Made by a program: the position numbers and the translations under genes. This document shows, piece by piece, positions 1 to 9,058 of a stretch of 64,000 nucleotides of DNA (position 1 is the first letter of the stretch; each line of letters begins with the position of its first letter). The notes under the pieces are model-generated. The model was not told where the DNA came from, did not search any database, and saw only the letters and a program-made list of their open reading frames with translations. The stretch spans positions 1 to 64,000 of the forward strand of contig NZ_CAJPUY010000020.1 of NCBI RefSeq assembly GCF_905397275.1. The letters run 5' to 3'. Source of the DNA: Cupriavidus yeoncheonensis. Its GTDB lineage: Bacteria > Pseudomonadota > Gammaproteobacteria > Burkholderiales > Burkholderiaceae.

Positions 1-452
1 ATAGCCCGCAAGGGCAGGAAGACGCGAATAACAGTCGCTTCCCCAGCGAAATACCCTTTGATCAACCGGCCAAGCGTCAATTCAGAGGCTTGTTCAGCGT
101 TGCCCTAACGGCGGAGCCGGGGAGTGTCGCGCAGGGTGGCGCAACCGGGCGCGCGGACGGCACGCCGGATCCGCATGCGGGCCGTTGCGCCCGAAGCCAG
201 GTTCGCGATCAGCAGGGTCCGGGAGTCTTGGCGGGCGTTCATGGTCCGATGATAGGAGCCCTACAGGCTCGTCTTCAATGCTGTAGCGGTCTCTACAAAA
301 CCAGGGGCCGGGCCTTGGTTCGCGATGCGATGTACCGCTGCCGCCATGCGTGTCAGCAAATCGTAAAGAAACTGCCCTATTGTCAAAATTTGGCGCTTCG
401 GACCCAGCTTCGCACCGTGAAGCTGGGTCCGGAATCACCTGCAGGAGGGACC
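1..452. other. Non-coding stretch, no gene supported
   Basis: Open frames exist on both strands here, but their translations are Arg/Pro/Ala-rich, lack family motifs and have no ribosome binding site before a start. The only well-placed start in the area is the ATG at 453. The stretch may hold the end of a gene or a promoter lying mostly upstream of the window. Confidence 0.4.
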
Positions 453-638
453 ATGTCGGTCAAACTCAGGTGCTGGTCGGACGATGGCGAAGAAGTCATC
501 GACGTTCCCGGGGCCACGCTGGCCGCGCAGGTCGCGCAGGCCACCGCGCAACATGCGCCCGACGCACCGCAGCCCCCGGCGGAGTTCACCAAGTGGACGA
601 TGCCCGATGATCCGGACCGCTACGCAGACTTTGCGTAG
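453..638 (+). CDS. Small hypothetical protein, 61 aa
   Basis: A short acidic soluble protein without signal peptide or membrane segment. The start is chosen because GCAGGAGGGA sits just upstream of the ATG at 453; a longer in-frame ORF from position 90 lacks such a site and its extra translation looks random. The C-terminus is rich in Asp, Pro and Tyr (ending DPDRYADFA). I do not recognise a family. It stands alone about 240 bases before the TRAP operon and may or may not be co-transcribed with it. Confidence 0.5.
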   Translation: MSVKLRCWSDDGEEVIDVPGATLAAQVAQATAQHAPDAPQPPAEFTKWTMPDDPDRYADFA

Positions 639-875
639 CCCATGTGGCGCCCGATGCATGTTGCCGGGCGCCGTCCCATCCAACACACCGTTCCCCGGCA
701 GGTCGCGGCCACGCACGCGTATGGCATGCGAGCGACTTGCACCGACAACGATCCCTTCGTCAGGAAAGGCTGATATCTCGCTTTGTGCATAGGACGCGGT
801 CACGCGTTTTCATATGCTTCGGTCATCGCGCCGCACCCTCCCACTCGCGGCGAGAACGTAGACCAGGAGACATCC

Positions 876-1193
876 ATGCCCTTGTTCCTTAACGAAGTCT
901 GGCTTGGCGACATCAAGCCCGGACTGATCGAAGAGGCCGTGACCTTCTTCGGCAACCTGAGCGTCGGCACCAAGCCCGACAACCTCCCGCCCGACCTGCG
1001 CATGATCGCCGGCCCCTGGCTGTCGGCCGAGGAGGCCAAGGTGATGTTCATCTTCGAGATCGACGACCCGTCGACGATGTTCGATGCCTACGCCGAGCGC
1101 GTGGTCAGCGGCCTGTTCGCGCGGCGCAAGCTGACGCTGCTGTCTGGCTGGGACCAGATGAAGGCCTATACCGACCGCGTGGCAAGCGCCTGA
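876..1193 (+). CDS. Small hypothetical protein, paralogue 1 of a tandem pair
   Basis: A 105-residue soluble protein with an ACCAGGAGA ribosome binding site before the ATG at 876. The next gene is a clear paralogue: by hand alignment about 55 of the first 93 positions are identical, including shared blocks NEVWL, AGPWLS, EEAKV, FEIDDP and AERV. The pattern of short beta-like and helical stretches would fit a small dimeric alpha-beta barrel of the ABM/YciI type, but that is inference. Position at the head of a TRAP transporter/catabolic operon suggests a role in handling the same unknown substrate. No catalytic motif is recognised. Confidence 0.75.
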   Translation: MPLFLNEVWLGDIKPGLIEEAVTFFGNLSVGTKPDNLPPDLRMIAGPWLSAEEAKVMFIFEIDDPSTMFDAYAERVVSGLFARRKLTLLSGWDQMKAYTDRVASA

Positions 1194-1216
1194 CCCCGAC
1201 AACAAGGAGAACGAAC

Positions 1217-1549
1217 ATGCCGAAGTTTTTCAATGAAGTGTGGCTGCGCGATATGTCGCCCAAGACCATGCAGGGGGTCGTGGACTTCCTCGGAAACCTG
1301 CGCAACGGCGTGCGCCCGCACAACCTTCCCGGCGACCTGAAGCTGCTGGCCGGGCCGTGGCTGTCCAACGAGGAGGCGAAGGTCTGCTTCGTGTTCGAGA
1401 TCGACGACCCGACCGAGACCTTCGAGGCCTTTGCCGAGCGCGTAGCCGACGGGCTGTTCCTGAAGCGCCGCCTGACCCTGATCCAGGACTGGGACGGCGC
1501 GCGCAGCTTCTCGAAATACCTCAGCGGCCGGCAGCTGAAGGCGGCATAG
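1217..1549 (+). CDS. Small hypothetical protein, paralogue 2 of a tandem pair
   Basis: A 110-residue paralogue of the preceding gene, 23 bases downstream and preceded by AAGGAGA. It keeps the shared blocks NEVWL, AGPWLSNEEAKV and FEIDDP and has a slightly longer C-terminus. Two adjacent copies that have diverged to roughly 60 percent identity suggest a heterodimer or sub-functionalised pair instead of a recent duplication. Family not identified; it belongs to the same operon as the TRAP binding protein that follows. Confidence 0.75.
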   Translation: MPKFFNEVWLRDMSPKTMQGVVDFLGNLRNGVRPHNLPGDLKLLAGPWLSNEEAKVCFVFEIDDPTETFEAFAERVADGLFLKRRLTLIQDWDGARSFSKYLSGRQLKAA

Positions 1550-1642
1550 GCAAGGCGGGCACCACGTGCCACGGGCGGCCCCGGCGGCCGCCGCCGCGCG
1601 ACAGCGCGGCACACTACAAGACCAGACCGCAGGAGACAAACA

Positions 1643-2680
1643 ATGAGCGGTATCAACAGCGGGCGCCGCCTGGCGCTCAAGCAGGGTATTGCCCTGGCGG
1701 CGGCCTCTGCCGCCTCTGGCCTGATGATCGGCACCCCGGCGCGCGCGGCGGGGCAGACCTTCAACTACAAGCTCGGTATCGCGCTGGACGCTACCCACCC
1801 GACCACCGTCAACCTGACCGCCGCCGCGGCCGAGATTGCGCGCGCCTCCAGCGGCCGGCTGAACATCCGCGTGTTTCCGAACAGCCAGCTCGGCAGCGAC
1901 ACCGACATGGTGTCGCAGGTGCGCTCGGGCGCCATCGACCTCGTCAGTACCGCCGGCCTGATCTGGGGCACGCTGGTGCCGGCGGCGTCTGTCAGCGGCA
2001 TCGGCTTCGCGTTCCCAGGCTACGAGCACGTCTGGAAGGCCATGGACGGCGAACTCGGCGCGCATATCCGCGGTGCGTTCGCCAAGGTCAACCTGATGCC
2101 GCTGCCGAAGATCTGGGACCACGGCTTCCGCCAGGTTACCAGCAGCAACCGGCAGATCAACACGCCGCAGGACCTGAGCGGCTTCAAGATCCGCGTGCCG
2201 CTGAGCCCGGCCCTGACGTCGATGTTCAAGGCTTTCGGTGCGGCGCCGGCTGGCATCAACATGGCGGAAACCTATACCGCGCTGCAGACGAAGATCGTCG
2301 ACGGCCAGGAGAACCCGCTCACGATCCTGGGCACGCAGCGGCTCTATGAAGTGCAGAAGTACTGCTCTCTCACCTCGCACGTCTGGGACGGCTTCTGGCT
2401 GGTCGCGAACCTGCGTACATGGAACGCGTTGCCCGAGGACCTGCGCCAGCTCGCCGCCACCACGTTCGACACGTATGCGGTCAAACAGCGCCAGGCCGTG
2501 GATGCGCTCAATACCCGTCTGCGCGATGAACTGAAGGGCCGCGGCATGGTCTTCAACCAGCCCGACGTGAAGGCCTTCCGCGACTACCTGAGCAAGGCCG
2601 GCTTCTACCGCGACTGGCAGAAGAAGTTCCCGGCCGAGACCTGGGCCCTGCTCGAAAAATATTCCGGCAAGCTGGTCTAG
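1643..2680 (+). CDS. TRAP transporter substrate-binding protein, DctP family
   Basis: A 345-residue periplasmic binding protein. The N-terminus carries a twin-arginine-like signal (GRRLALKQ, then a hydrophobic stretch and an ARA-type cleavage region near residue 36). Family hallmarks are NSQLGSDTDMVSQVRSGAID in the first lobe and FKIRVP with the conserved arginine, followed by ALQTKIVDGQENPLTIL. DctP proteins bind carboxylates through this arginine and deliver them to the membrane subunits. An AGGAGA site precedes the ATG. The fused permease lies two genes downstream in the same operon; the substrate is probably an organic acid but cannot be read from the sequence. Confidence 0.93.
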   Translation: MSGINSGRRLALKQGIALAAASAASGLMIGTPARAAGQTFNYKLGIALDATHPTTVNLTAAAAEIARASSGRLNIRVFPNSQLGSDTDMVSQVRSGAIDLVSTAGLIWGTLVPAASVSGIGFAFPGYEHVWKAMDGELGAHIRGAFAKVNLMPLPKIWDHGFRQVTSSNRQINTPQDLSGFKIRVPLSPALTSMFKAFGAAPAGINMAETYTALQTKIVDGQENPLTILGTQRLYEVQKYCSLTSHVWDGFWLVANLRTWNALPEDLRQLAATTFDTYAVKQRQAVDALNTRLRDELKGRGMVFNQPDVKAFRDYLSKAGFYRDWQKKFPAETWALLEKYSGKLV

Positions 2681-2770
2681 CCGCGACTCTCTTCCTCAAT
2701 CGGCATCCGCTGGCCGGTGGCCTTCCGCCACCGCCATGGCGGCGCTCACACTCAAGATCCTGGAGACATC

Positions 2771-3292
2771 ATGGCATTCATCGCGCGCGTGGCATCGCTA
2801 ATCACGCTGGGCCTTACCCTTTCCTGCATGGGCACGCACAGTGCCGCGGCGCAGGAGGCCAAAGGCAAGTATATGAAGACGCCGACCGGCTACCTGATGG
2901 TGCTGCGGCACGGCGACAACGTGCTGCAGAACCTGGAGCAACTGGCGCGGGAGGAGAAGATCCCGAGCGCCAGTTTCGTCGGCATCGGCTTCATGTCGGA
3001 GGCGACGTTCGGCTTCTACGACTTCGGCCGCAAGCAGTTCGACCCGAAGACGTACCGCAATGTCGAGATGGCCAATATGACCGGCTCCATCGCATGGAAG
3101 GAGGGCAAGCCTTCGATCCACGCGCACGGCACGGTGACCGATGGCACCTTCCAGGGCGCCGGCGGCCACCTGCTCGGACTGACCGTTGGCACCGGCTCGT
3201 GCGAGATCACGGTCACGGTCTACCCGCAGCGCCTGGAACGGTTCGTCGATCCTGAAATCCAGGCCAATGTACTCGGCTTGCCGCAGCAATGA
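2771..3292 (+). CDS. Secreted PPC (DUF296) domain protein
   Basis: A 173-residue protein with an N-terminal signal peptide (hydrophobic residues about 6-24, cleavage after AAAQ) followed by one PPC/DUF296 domain. Typical family features are the LRHGDNVLQNLEQLA helix, the SASFVGIGF strand and the HAHGTV...GGHL histidine cluster, which in relatives can bind metal. Most PPC proteins are cytoplasmic or DNA-associated, so a secreted version inserted between the two halves of a TRAP system is unusual and suggests a periplasmic accessory role. The start at 2771 is chosen for TGGAGACATC upstream and because the longer ORF start would destroy the signal peptide. Confidence 0.85.
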   Translation: MAFIARVASLITLGLTLSCMGTHSAAAQEAKGKYMKTPTGYLMVLRHGDNVLQNLEQLAREEKIPSASFVGIGFMSEATFGFYDFGRKQFDPKTYRNVEMANMTGSIAWKEGKPSIHAHGTVTDGTFQGAGGHLLGLTVGTGSCEITVTVYPQRLERFVDPEIQANVLGLPQQ

Positions 3293-3304
3293 CGGAGGCG
3301 GGAC

Positions 3305-5209
3305 ATGTCCACGCATATGGTCGATATCAATGCCCCGCGCATGGAGTCCCATGCCGGAGCGCTGCCGGACGGCAAGCCCGCGCGCCTGCTGCGGCTCGCC
3401 GACAAGGCTTTGGGCGTGATGTCCGAAGTGCCGGCCGCGCTGCTCGTGGTGGCCGAGATCGGCGTGCTGTTCAGCGGCGTGCTCAGCCGCTATGTCCTGC
3501 ACACGCCGCTGGTGTGGGTCGATGAACTGGCTTCGCTGCTGTTCATCTGGCTCATCATGCTCGGCGCCGCGGTGGCGTTCCGGCGCGGCAGCCACATGCG
3601 CATGACGGCGCTCGTCGACGCGGCGACACCGAAGTGGCGCGGCGTGTTCGAACTCGTGGCAACCGTGGCCGCGCTGACGTGGCTCACCCTGGTTGCGCAT
3701 CCGGCCTGGGAATTCGCGAGCGAGGAAGCCGCGGTGACCATGCCGGCGCTGGACATTTCCAACGCCTGGCGCGCCGCCGCGCTGCCGCTTGGCATCGCGC
3801 TGATCCTGCTGATGAGCGTGGTGCGGCTGCTTGCCACGTCGACCCTGCGCGTGGCGCTGCTGGCGCTGCTGGCATGCGGCGCGGTGGTCGGTGGCCTGGT
3901 GATGCTGCAGCCCGTGCTGCAAGGGCTGGGCAATGCCAACCTGCTGGTGTTCTTCGTCGGCATCGTGGGCTTGCTGGTCTTCACCGGCGTGCCCATCGCG
4001 TTCTCGTTCGGCCTGGCGACGTTCGGCTACCTGTCGCTGACCACGTCCACGCCGACCATCGTCGTCATCGGCCGCATGGACGAAGGCATGTCGCACCTGA
4101 TCCTGCTCGCGGTGCCGATGTTCGTGTTCCTCGGCGTGCTGATCGAGATGACGTCGATGGCGCGCGCCATGGTGCAGTTCCTGGCCAACCTGCTCGGCCA
4201 TATCCGCGGTGGCCTGTCCTATGTGCTGATCGGCGCGATGTACCTGGTCTCCGGCATCTCGGGCTCCAAGGCGGCGGACATGGCGGCGGTGGCGCCGGCG
4301 CTGTTCCCGGAGATGAAGAAGCGCGGCGCCGATGACGGCGACATGGTGGCGCTGCTCGCAGCCACCGGCGCGCAGACCGAGACGGTGCCGCCAAGCCTGG
4401 TGCTGATCACCATCGGGTCCGTCACGGGCATTTCGATTGCCGACCTGTTCACGGCCGGGCTGATGCCGGGCATCGTCCTGGCGCTTGTGCTCGGCCTCGT
4501 GGTCTGGTGGCAGGCCCGCAAATCGGGGGCTGCGTGCAGCGCGAGGGCCACGCGGGCCATGATCGGCAAGAGCCTGGTGGTGGCGCTGCCCGCGCTGGCG
4601 CTCCCGTTCGTCGTGCGGGCCGCGGTGGTGGAGGGCGTGGCGACGGCCACCGAGGTCTCCACCATCGGCATCGTCTACGCGCTCATCGTCGGCCTGCTGG
4701 TGTACCGCAAGCTGGACCTGCGGCAGCTCTGGCCGGCACTGGTGGACACGGCCGCGCTGTCGGGCGCGATCCTGCTGATCATCGGCACCGCCACCGGCAT
4801 GGCGTGGTCGCTCACGCAGTCCGGCTTCTCCGGCGACCTGGCCGCGGCCATGGCGCAGTTGCCCGGCGGGGCGCCCGCGTTCATGGCGGTCTCCATCATC
4901 GCCTTCGTGCTGCTGGGCAGCGTGCTCGAGGGCATTCCCGCCATCGTCCTGTTCGGACCGCTGCTGTTCCCGATCGCGCGCCAGCTTGGCATCCACGACG
5001 TGCACTATTCGATGGTGGTCGTGCTGGCCATGGGCATCGGCCTGTTCGCGCCGCCGTTCGGGGTCGGCTACTACGCCGCCTGCGCCATCAGCCGCACGAA
5101 GCCGAGCGAGGGCGTGCGCCATATCTGGCGCTATATGGCTTTCCTGTTCATCGGCACCGTCGTGGTCGCGGCCGTGCCCTGGATTTCCACCGGTTTCCTC
5201 CATCACTGA
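3305..5209 (+). CDS. TRAP transporter fused permease (DctQ-DctM)
   Basis: A 634-residue integral membrane protein. Residues about 35-215 form the small DctQ-like subunit (four helices, with VWVDELASLLFIWLIMLG typical of the family). Residues about 217-630 form the large DctM-like subunit with many helices, the SGSKAADMAAVAP re-entrant region and the GxGLFAPPFG motif near the C-terminus. TRAP systems import organic acids with a sodium gradient together with a DctP protein, here encoded at 1643-2680. The start at 3305 follows GGAGGCGGGAC 12 bases after the PPC gene stop, so the genes are probably translated as one operon. Confidence 0.95.
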   Translation: MSTHMVDINAPRMESHAGALPDGKPARLLRLADKALGVMSEVPAALLVVAEIGVLFSGVLSRYVLHTPLVWVDELASLLFIWLIMLGAAVAFRRGSHMRMTALVDAATPKWRGVFELVATVAALTWLTLVAHPAWEFASEEAAVTMPALDISNAWRAAALPLGIALILLMSVVRLLATSTLRVALLALLACGAVVGGLVMLQPVLQGLGNANLLVFFVGIVGLLVFTGVPIAFSFGLATFGYLSLTTSTPTIVVIGRMDEGMSHLILLAVPMFVFLGVLIEMTSMARAMVQFLANLLGHIRGGLSYVLIGAMYLVSGISGSKAADMAAVAPALFPEMKKRGADDGDMVALLAATGAQTETVPPSLVLITIGSVTGISIADLFTAGLMPGIVLALVLGLVVWWQARKSGAACSARATRAMIGKSLVVALPALALPFVVRAAVVEGVATATEVSTIGIVYALIVGLLVYRKLDLRQLWPALVDTAALSGAILLIIGTATGMAWSLTQSGFSGDLAAAMAQLPGGAPAFMAVSIIAFVLLGSVLEGIPAIVLFGPLLFPIARQLGIHDVHYSMVVVLAMGIGLFAPPFGVGYYAACAISRTKPSEGVRHIWRYMAFLFIGTVVVAAVPWISTGFLHH

Positions 5210-5216
5210 CCGCCCC

Positions 5217-5510
5217 ATGAAATTCGCAGCCTTCGTCGAGTACGCCAACGAGCCCGAGCGCATCGCGCAGTTCCGGCCCGCCCACCGCGCCTATCTGCAG
5301 GACCTGTTGCAACGTGGACGGCTGGTCATTGCCGGCCCGTTCGCCGACGGCAGCGGCGCCCTGTTCGTGTACGAGGCCGCCAATGAAAGCGAGGCCGCCA
5401 GGCTCGCGGCTAACGACCCGTTCGCGCAAGCGTCGCTGTTCAAGGGCATCGTCATGAAGCCCTGGAAGCTCGTGTTCGCGAGCACCGACAACCTGACCAT
5501 TGCACTGTGA
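5217..5510 (+). CDS. YciI-like protein
   Basis: A 97-residue YCII-family protein. It has the conserved His in RPAHRAYL, the [15 protein letters not shown] core strand-turn and the LAANDPFA Asp-Pro pair that lines the putative active site in this fold. YciI-like proteins are small ferredoxin-fold proteins often linked to aromatic or lactone catabolism, sometimes acting as dehalogenases or lactone hydrolases, but most have no known reaction. The ATG lies 8 bases after the permease stop and its own stop touches the next gene, so it is inside the operon. Confidence 0.88.
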   Translation: MKFAAFVEYANEPERIAQFRPAHRAYLQDLLQRGRLVIAGPFADGSGALFVYEAANESEAARLAANDPFAQASLFKGIVMKPWKLVFASTDNLTIAL

Positions 5511-5518
5511 GACACCAC

Positions 5519-6313
5519 ATGACCATGGATACCGCCATCCTGCAAGGACTGGCCACATCGCTGCGCGACGCGGCGCGGGAGCGCCGGCCGATCGCGCCGG
5601 TGCGTGAAGCACTGGCCCGCATGGGCGTGGCAGGCGCCTATGCGGTCCAGGACATCAACACCGCTTACTACCTCGATGCCGGGCGGCGGCTGACGGGCCG
5701 CAAGATCGGCCTGACCTCGAAGTCCGTACAGCTGCAGCTTGGCGTCGACGCGCCCGATTTCGGCATGCTGTTCGCCGACATGGAACTCGCGCCCGATGAA
5801 GAGGTGGCACTGGGCCGCGTGCTGCAGCCGAAGGTCGAGGCCGAAGTCGCCGTGGTGCTGGAGCGCGACCTGAAGCACGAACAGGTGACGCTGTCGCAGC
5901 TCATGTCGGCCATTGGCTATGTGCTGCCGGCCGTCGAGATCGTCGGCAGCCGCATCCGCGACTGGGACATCCGCCTGCTGGACACGGTGGCGGACAACGC
6001 GTCGTCGGGGCTGTACGCACTCGGGACGCAGCCGAAGAAGCTGTCGGAAGTGGACCTGCGCACTTGCGGCATGCTCATGGAGCGCAAGGGCGAGGTCGTC
6101 TCGCTCGGCGTGGGCGCGGCCTGCCTTGGCCATCCGCTCAACGCCGCGTTGTGGCTGGCCCGCAAGATGGCCGAAGTCGGCCGTCCGCTGCACGCAGGCG
6201 ACGTCATCATGACCGGCGCGCTCGGGCCCATGGTGACCGTCGCGCCGGGCGACGTCATCGATACCACCATCGCAGGCCTCGGCGTCGTCCGCACGGCCTT
6301 TGCATCGGACTGA
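5519..6313 (+). CDS. 2-keto-4-pentenoate hydratase/decarboxylase-like enzyme (FAH superfamily)
   Basis: About 264 residues of the MhpD/DmpE/DmpH group within the fumarylacetoacetate hydrolase superfamily. Characteristic segments are [20 protein letters not shown], the metal-site [14 protein letters not shown] with its acidic residues, [11 protein letters not shown] and the C-terminal VAPGDVI. Such enzymes hydrate or decarboxylate 2-keto-dienoates from meta-cleavage pathways, using a divalent metal. Which of the two reactions applies is not decidable here. A GTG at 5507 overlaps the YciI stop and extends the frame by four residues; the ATG at 5519 is preferred. With the TRAP importer this suggests uptake and degradation of a carboxylated ring-fission-type compound. 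Confidence 0.85.
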   Translation: MTMDTAILQGLATSLRDAARERRPIAPVREALARMGVAGAYAVQDINTAYYLDAGRRLTGRKIGLTSKSVQLQLGVDAPDFGMLFADMELAPDEEVALGRVLQPKVEAEVAVVLERDLKHEQVTLSQLMSAIGYVLPAVEIVGSRIRDWDIRLLDTVADNASSGLYALGTQPKKLSEVDLRTCGMLMERKGEVVSLGVGAACLGHPLNAALWLARKMAEVGRPLHAGDVIMTGALGPMVTVAPGDVIDTTIAGLGVVRTAFASD

Positions 6314-6339
6314 TCAGGGCGACGCCGCCACGCTGCGGC

Positions 6340-7233
6340 TCAGCCCCTGGCCTGCGTGAGCTTCCGGATCAGGTCGATGACGGTCCGGCTGGCGTAGGTC
6401 AGCGGCCGCTGCGTGCTGGTGGCCAGCACCAGCGTGCGCGTCAGTACGGGGTCCGTGATGCGGCTCACGGCAATGCGCCCGAGCTGCATCTCGACGGCCA
6501 CGGCCTGCCGCGTCAGGATCGTGTACGCGGCACCGTTCGCGACGATCTCGCGCATGGCGGTCAGCGAATCGACTTCGATCTGGGTGTTCAGGTGGACGCC
6601 CGCCTTCTTCGCCTCGTCCAAGAGCATCATGTGGAAGCCGTCAGGCGCGCCGGGCAGCACCAGCGGCAGCGCCGCGGCATCGGCGAACCGGCAACTCGGC
6701 CTGGCCACATTCGGATCGCCCGCCCGCGCGATCAGGTACAGCTCGTCGGTGGCGAGTTGCTCGTCGGTCTTGTGGATGCGCCCGCCATAGCGCGAGAACA
6801 CGCCCACGTCGGTGCGGCCGCTGGCCAGCGCCTCTTCGATATTGCCCGCGAACCCTTCCATCAGGCGCAGCTCGATCTTCGGGAAATCCGCGCGCACGCT
6901 CTGGAACAGCGGGCCGACGATCTGCTGCGTGATCGATGCCTGCAGGGCGAGCCTGACAGGTCCGCTCGGGACATCCGCCCGGTCCCGGATATCGTTCCTG
7001 AGCAGCTCGAATTCGCCGAGCAGGGTTTTCACGCGCGGCATGATGGACTGCCCGAACTCCGTCAGGACCACGCCGCGCCCGGTGCGGTAGAACAGCTTCG
7101 CGCCGAACTCGCTCTCCAGCGCGGCAATGTGCTTGCTGAGCGCGGACTGCGCAATGCCACGCGACGCGCAGACCTTGCTCAGACTGCCGGCTTCGACGAT
7201 GTCGGATAACAGTTGTAGGTGCTTGATGTCCAT
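6340..7233 (-). CDS. LysR-type transcriptional regulator
   Basis: A 297-residue LysR protein. The winged helix at residues 1-60 includes the recognition region SKVCASRGIAQSALSKHIAALE, followed by an effector-binding domain with the usual two Rossmann-like lobes. It lies convergent to the end of the TRAP operon and divergent from the hydrolase at 7476, so it may control either. The N-terminal style (MDIKHLQLLSDIVEAGSL) is like the Nac/CysB-type regulators of aromatic and nitrogen metabolism. Effector unknown. Confidence 0.93.
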   Translation of the reverse strand: MDIKHLQLLSDIVEAGSLSKVCASRGIAQSALSKHIAALESEFGAKLFYRTGRGVVLTEFGQSIMPRVKTLLGEFELLRNDIRDRADVPSGPVRLALQASITQQIVGPLFQSVRADFPKIELRLMEGFAGNIEEALASGRTDVGVFSRYGGRIHKTDEQLATDELYLIARAGDPNVARPSCRFADAAALPLVLPGAPDGFHMMLLDEAKKAGVHLNTQIEVDSLTAMREIVANGAAYTILTRQAVAVEMQLGRIAVSRITDPVLTRTLVLATSTQRPLTYASRTVIDLIRKLTQARG

Positions 7234-7475
7234 CGCCTGTCTGCGTCTGTGAAGTCGTGTCCGGGGAGCGGACCGGAAGACCTGCTGATGCCATGGACCG
7301 TGGCCGCGCGGTCGCGACGATTGTAGCGAAAGGGCCCGTGGTGCAACGTCGCTTCACTGCGCTTTTCGCGTGCGTGGCGCGAGAAGCGGGGACAGGCAGC
7401 AGCCTGTACCATCGCGTCTGGGTCGCGTGGCCCGGCAGCAGCAACAGACAGACGTGGCAATTCGTGAGGAAGGGA

Positions 7476-8147
7476 ATGGCATTGCAGGCAGGGACCGGAA
7501 AGATGTTCGTGGCGGGAGAGGCGGGCAGGATCGAGCTGATCGTCGATACGCCGCGCACGGAGGCTCGCGGGATAGCCGTCATCGGGCACCCGCATCCGCT
7601 GCAGGGCGGCACGGCCACGCACAAGGTTCCGCACGTGCTGGCGAAGGCCCTGGCCGCAAGAGGCTATGTCGCCGTGCGGCCCAATTTCCGCGGCGTGGGC
7701 GACTCCGAGGGCGAGCACGATGCCGGAGACGGCGAGACTACCGACACGGTGGGCGTCATCCACTCCCTCCGCCAGGAGTACCCCGGACTGCCGCTGGTCC
7801 TCGCAGGGTTTTCGTTCGGTGCCTATGTCATGGCGCGCACGGTGGAGGTGCTGCGCGGCCAGGGGCTGCCGTGCCCGCACCTGATCCTCGCCGGCATGCC
7901 GTGGGGAACCATCCCCGGGCACCGGAGCTACGAAACGCCGGCCGTGCCATCGACGACGCTGGTCGTGCATGGCGAGAAGGACGAACGCGTGCCCCTCGGT
8001 GCCGTGCTCGACTGGGCCAGGCCACAGGACCTGCCGGTCGTGGTGGTGCCGGGCGCCAATCACTTCTTCACCGGAAAGCTCGGCGCGCTGGAGCGCGTGG
8101 TCGGCGGCTACCTCGATCATCTTCCCCAGCCGGAAGCGAGCCACTGA
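7476..8147 (+). CDS. Alpha/beta hydrolase
   Basis: A 223-residue cytoplasmic alpha/beta hydrolase. The oxyanion region is GHPHPLQGG (residues 37-45), the nucleophile elbow GFSFG places Ser113, the acid is Asp169 in GEKDERVP and the base His196 in GANHFF. This compact architecture matches the family of small esterase/dienelactone-hydrolase-like proteins common in Burkholderiaceae; substrate unknown. The start at 7476 follows GAGGAAGGGA; a longer ORF to 7257 reads through the LysR promoter region and lacks a ribosome binding site. Confidence 0.88.
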   Translation: MALQAGTGKMFVAGEAGRIELIVDTPRTEARGIAVIGHPHPLQGGTATHKVPHVLAKALAARGYVAVRPNFRGVGDSEGEHDAGDGETTDTVGVIHSLRQEYPGLPLVLAGFSFGAYVMARTVEVLRGQGLPCPHLILAGMPWGTIPGHRSYETPAVPSTTLVVHGEKDERVPLGAVLDWARPQDLPVVVVPGANHFFTGKLGALERVVGGYLDHLPQPEASH

Positions 8148-8254
8148 CCCGACGCATCGGGCGAGGGCGGCACCGGCCGCCCAGCAACAACCACCAACGG
8201 TCACTGGCTGTAACGGGCTGTAAACGGTCGCGGGCGTCGTCTCGTTGCGATTTC

Positions 8255-8273
8255 AAATGAGAACGATTATCCT
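8255..8273 (+). promoter_or_regulatory. Candidate Fur box before the iron-reduction operon
   Basis: The 19-base sequence AAATGAGAACGATTATCCT matches the general Fur pattern (ATGATAAT-N-ATTATC-like half sites) imperfectly. It lies about 70 bases before the PepSY gene start in an AT-rich patch inside otherwise GC-rich DNA, which is where a promoter is expected. Together with the iron-related content of the operon, iron repression by Fur is a reasonable inference. Confidence 0.55.
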
Positions 8274-8344
8274 TTTTGCTTGCGATTTAATTTGTGACGA
8301 AAATGTCACAACATCTCCGCGGCCTGCACCGCCCGCCCATAGCA

Positions 8345-9001
8345 ATGACCGAAACCGAGCCGGCGTCCGGCCAGCAGCGACGTGCCTTCTGGCTCAAGCA
8401 TCTCCATCAGTGGCACTGGATCAGTTCCGCGATCTGCCTGATCGGGATGCTGCTGTTCGCCGCGACCGGCTTCACGCTCAACCATGCGGCCCGGATCGAG
8501 GCTTCGCCAAGCGTGGTGACGCGCCAGGCCACGGCGCCGGCCAGCCTGCTTTCGGCGCTGAAATCCGCCATGCCGGCTGCCTCGGGCAGCGGGCGCGACG
8601 CCAGGAGCGCGGTGCCGCCGGCGCTGGCCGACTGGCTGTCGCACGAACTGGGTATCGACGCCAGCGGACGCGAGGCGGAATGGTCCGCCGATGAAGTCTA
8701 CGTATCGCTGCCGCGTCCGGGCGGCGACGCCTGGGTCAGCCTGGCACTGGATACCGGCGAGACCCAGTACGAGAAGACCACGCGTGGCGCCATCTCTTAC
8801 CTGAACGACCTGCACAAGGGCCGCAACACCGGCCGCGCGTGGAGCCTGTTCCTGGATGTATTCGCGCTGGCCTGCCTGGTCTTCAGCGTGACCGGCCTGT
8901 TCCTGCTCAAGCTGCATGCCGCCGGCCGCGTGGCCACGTGGCCGCTGGTGGGGCTGGGGCTGGTGGTGCCGCTGCTGCTGGCCATCCTGTTCATCCACTG
9001 A
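8345..9001 (+). CDS. PepSY-associated TM-helix membrane protein
   Basis: A 218-residue inner-membrane protein of the PepSY_TM type. Helix 1 lies at about residues 24-45 after a conserved HLHQWHW segment, then a periplasmic PepSY-like domain, the family signature YLNDLHKGRNTG and two C-terminal helices. In related iron operons (for example FpvG in Pseudomonas) such proteins take part in reducing ferric siderophores in the periplasm. First gene of a five-gene operon with DUF2271, DUF4198, ApbE and a flavoprotein. The ATG at 8345 is chosen because family members begin near the QQRRAFWLK region; ATG 8303 and GTG 8294 are in frame, and none has a strong ribosome binding site. Confidence 0.85.
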   Translation: MTETEPASGQQRRAFWLKHLHQWHWISSAICLIGMLLFAATGFTLNHAARIEASPSVVTRQATAPASLLSALKSAMPAASGSGRDARSAVPPALADWLSHELGIDASGREAEWSADEVYVSLPRPGGDAWVSLALDTGETQYEKTTRGAISYLNDLHKGRNTGRAWSLFLDVFALACLVFSVTGLFLLKLHAAGRVATWPLVGLGLVVPLLLAILFIH

Positions 9002-9058
9002 CCGGATCGACCCGATCCGCACCGATCTTCCTGCATCTTCCTGACGAGGTTCTCCGAT

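Noticed and set aside
2798-5263. 821-codon minus-strand frame antisense to the TRAP genes
   Set aside because: The translation is dominated by His, Arg, Gln and Asp as expected from the opposite strand of GC-rich codons; the plus strand carries clear TRAP motifs.
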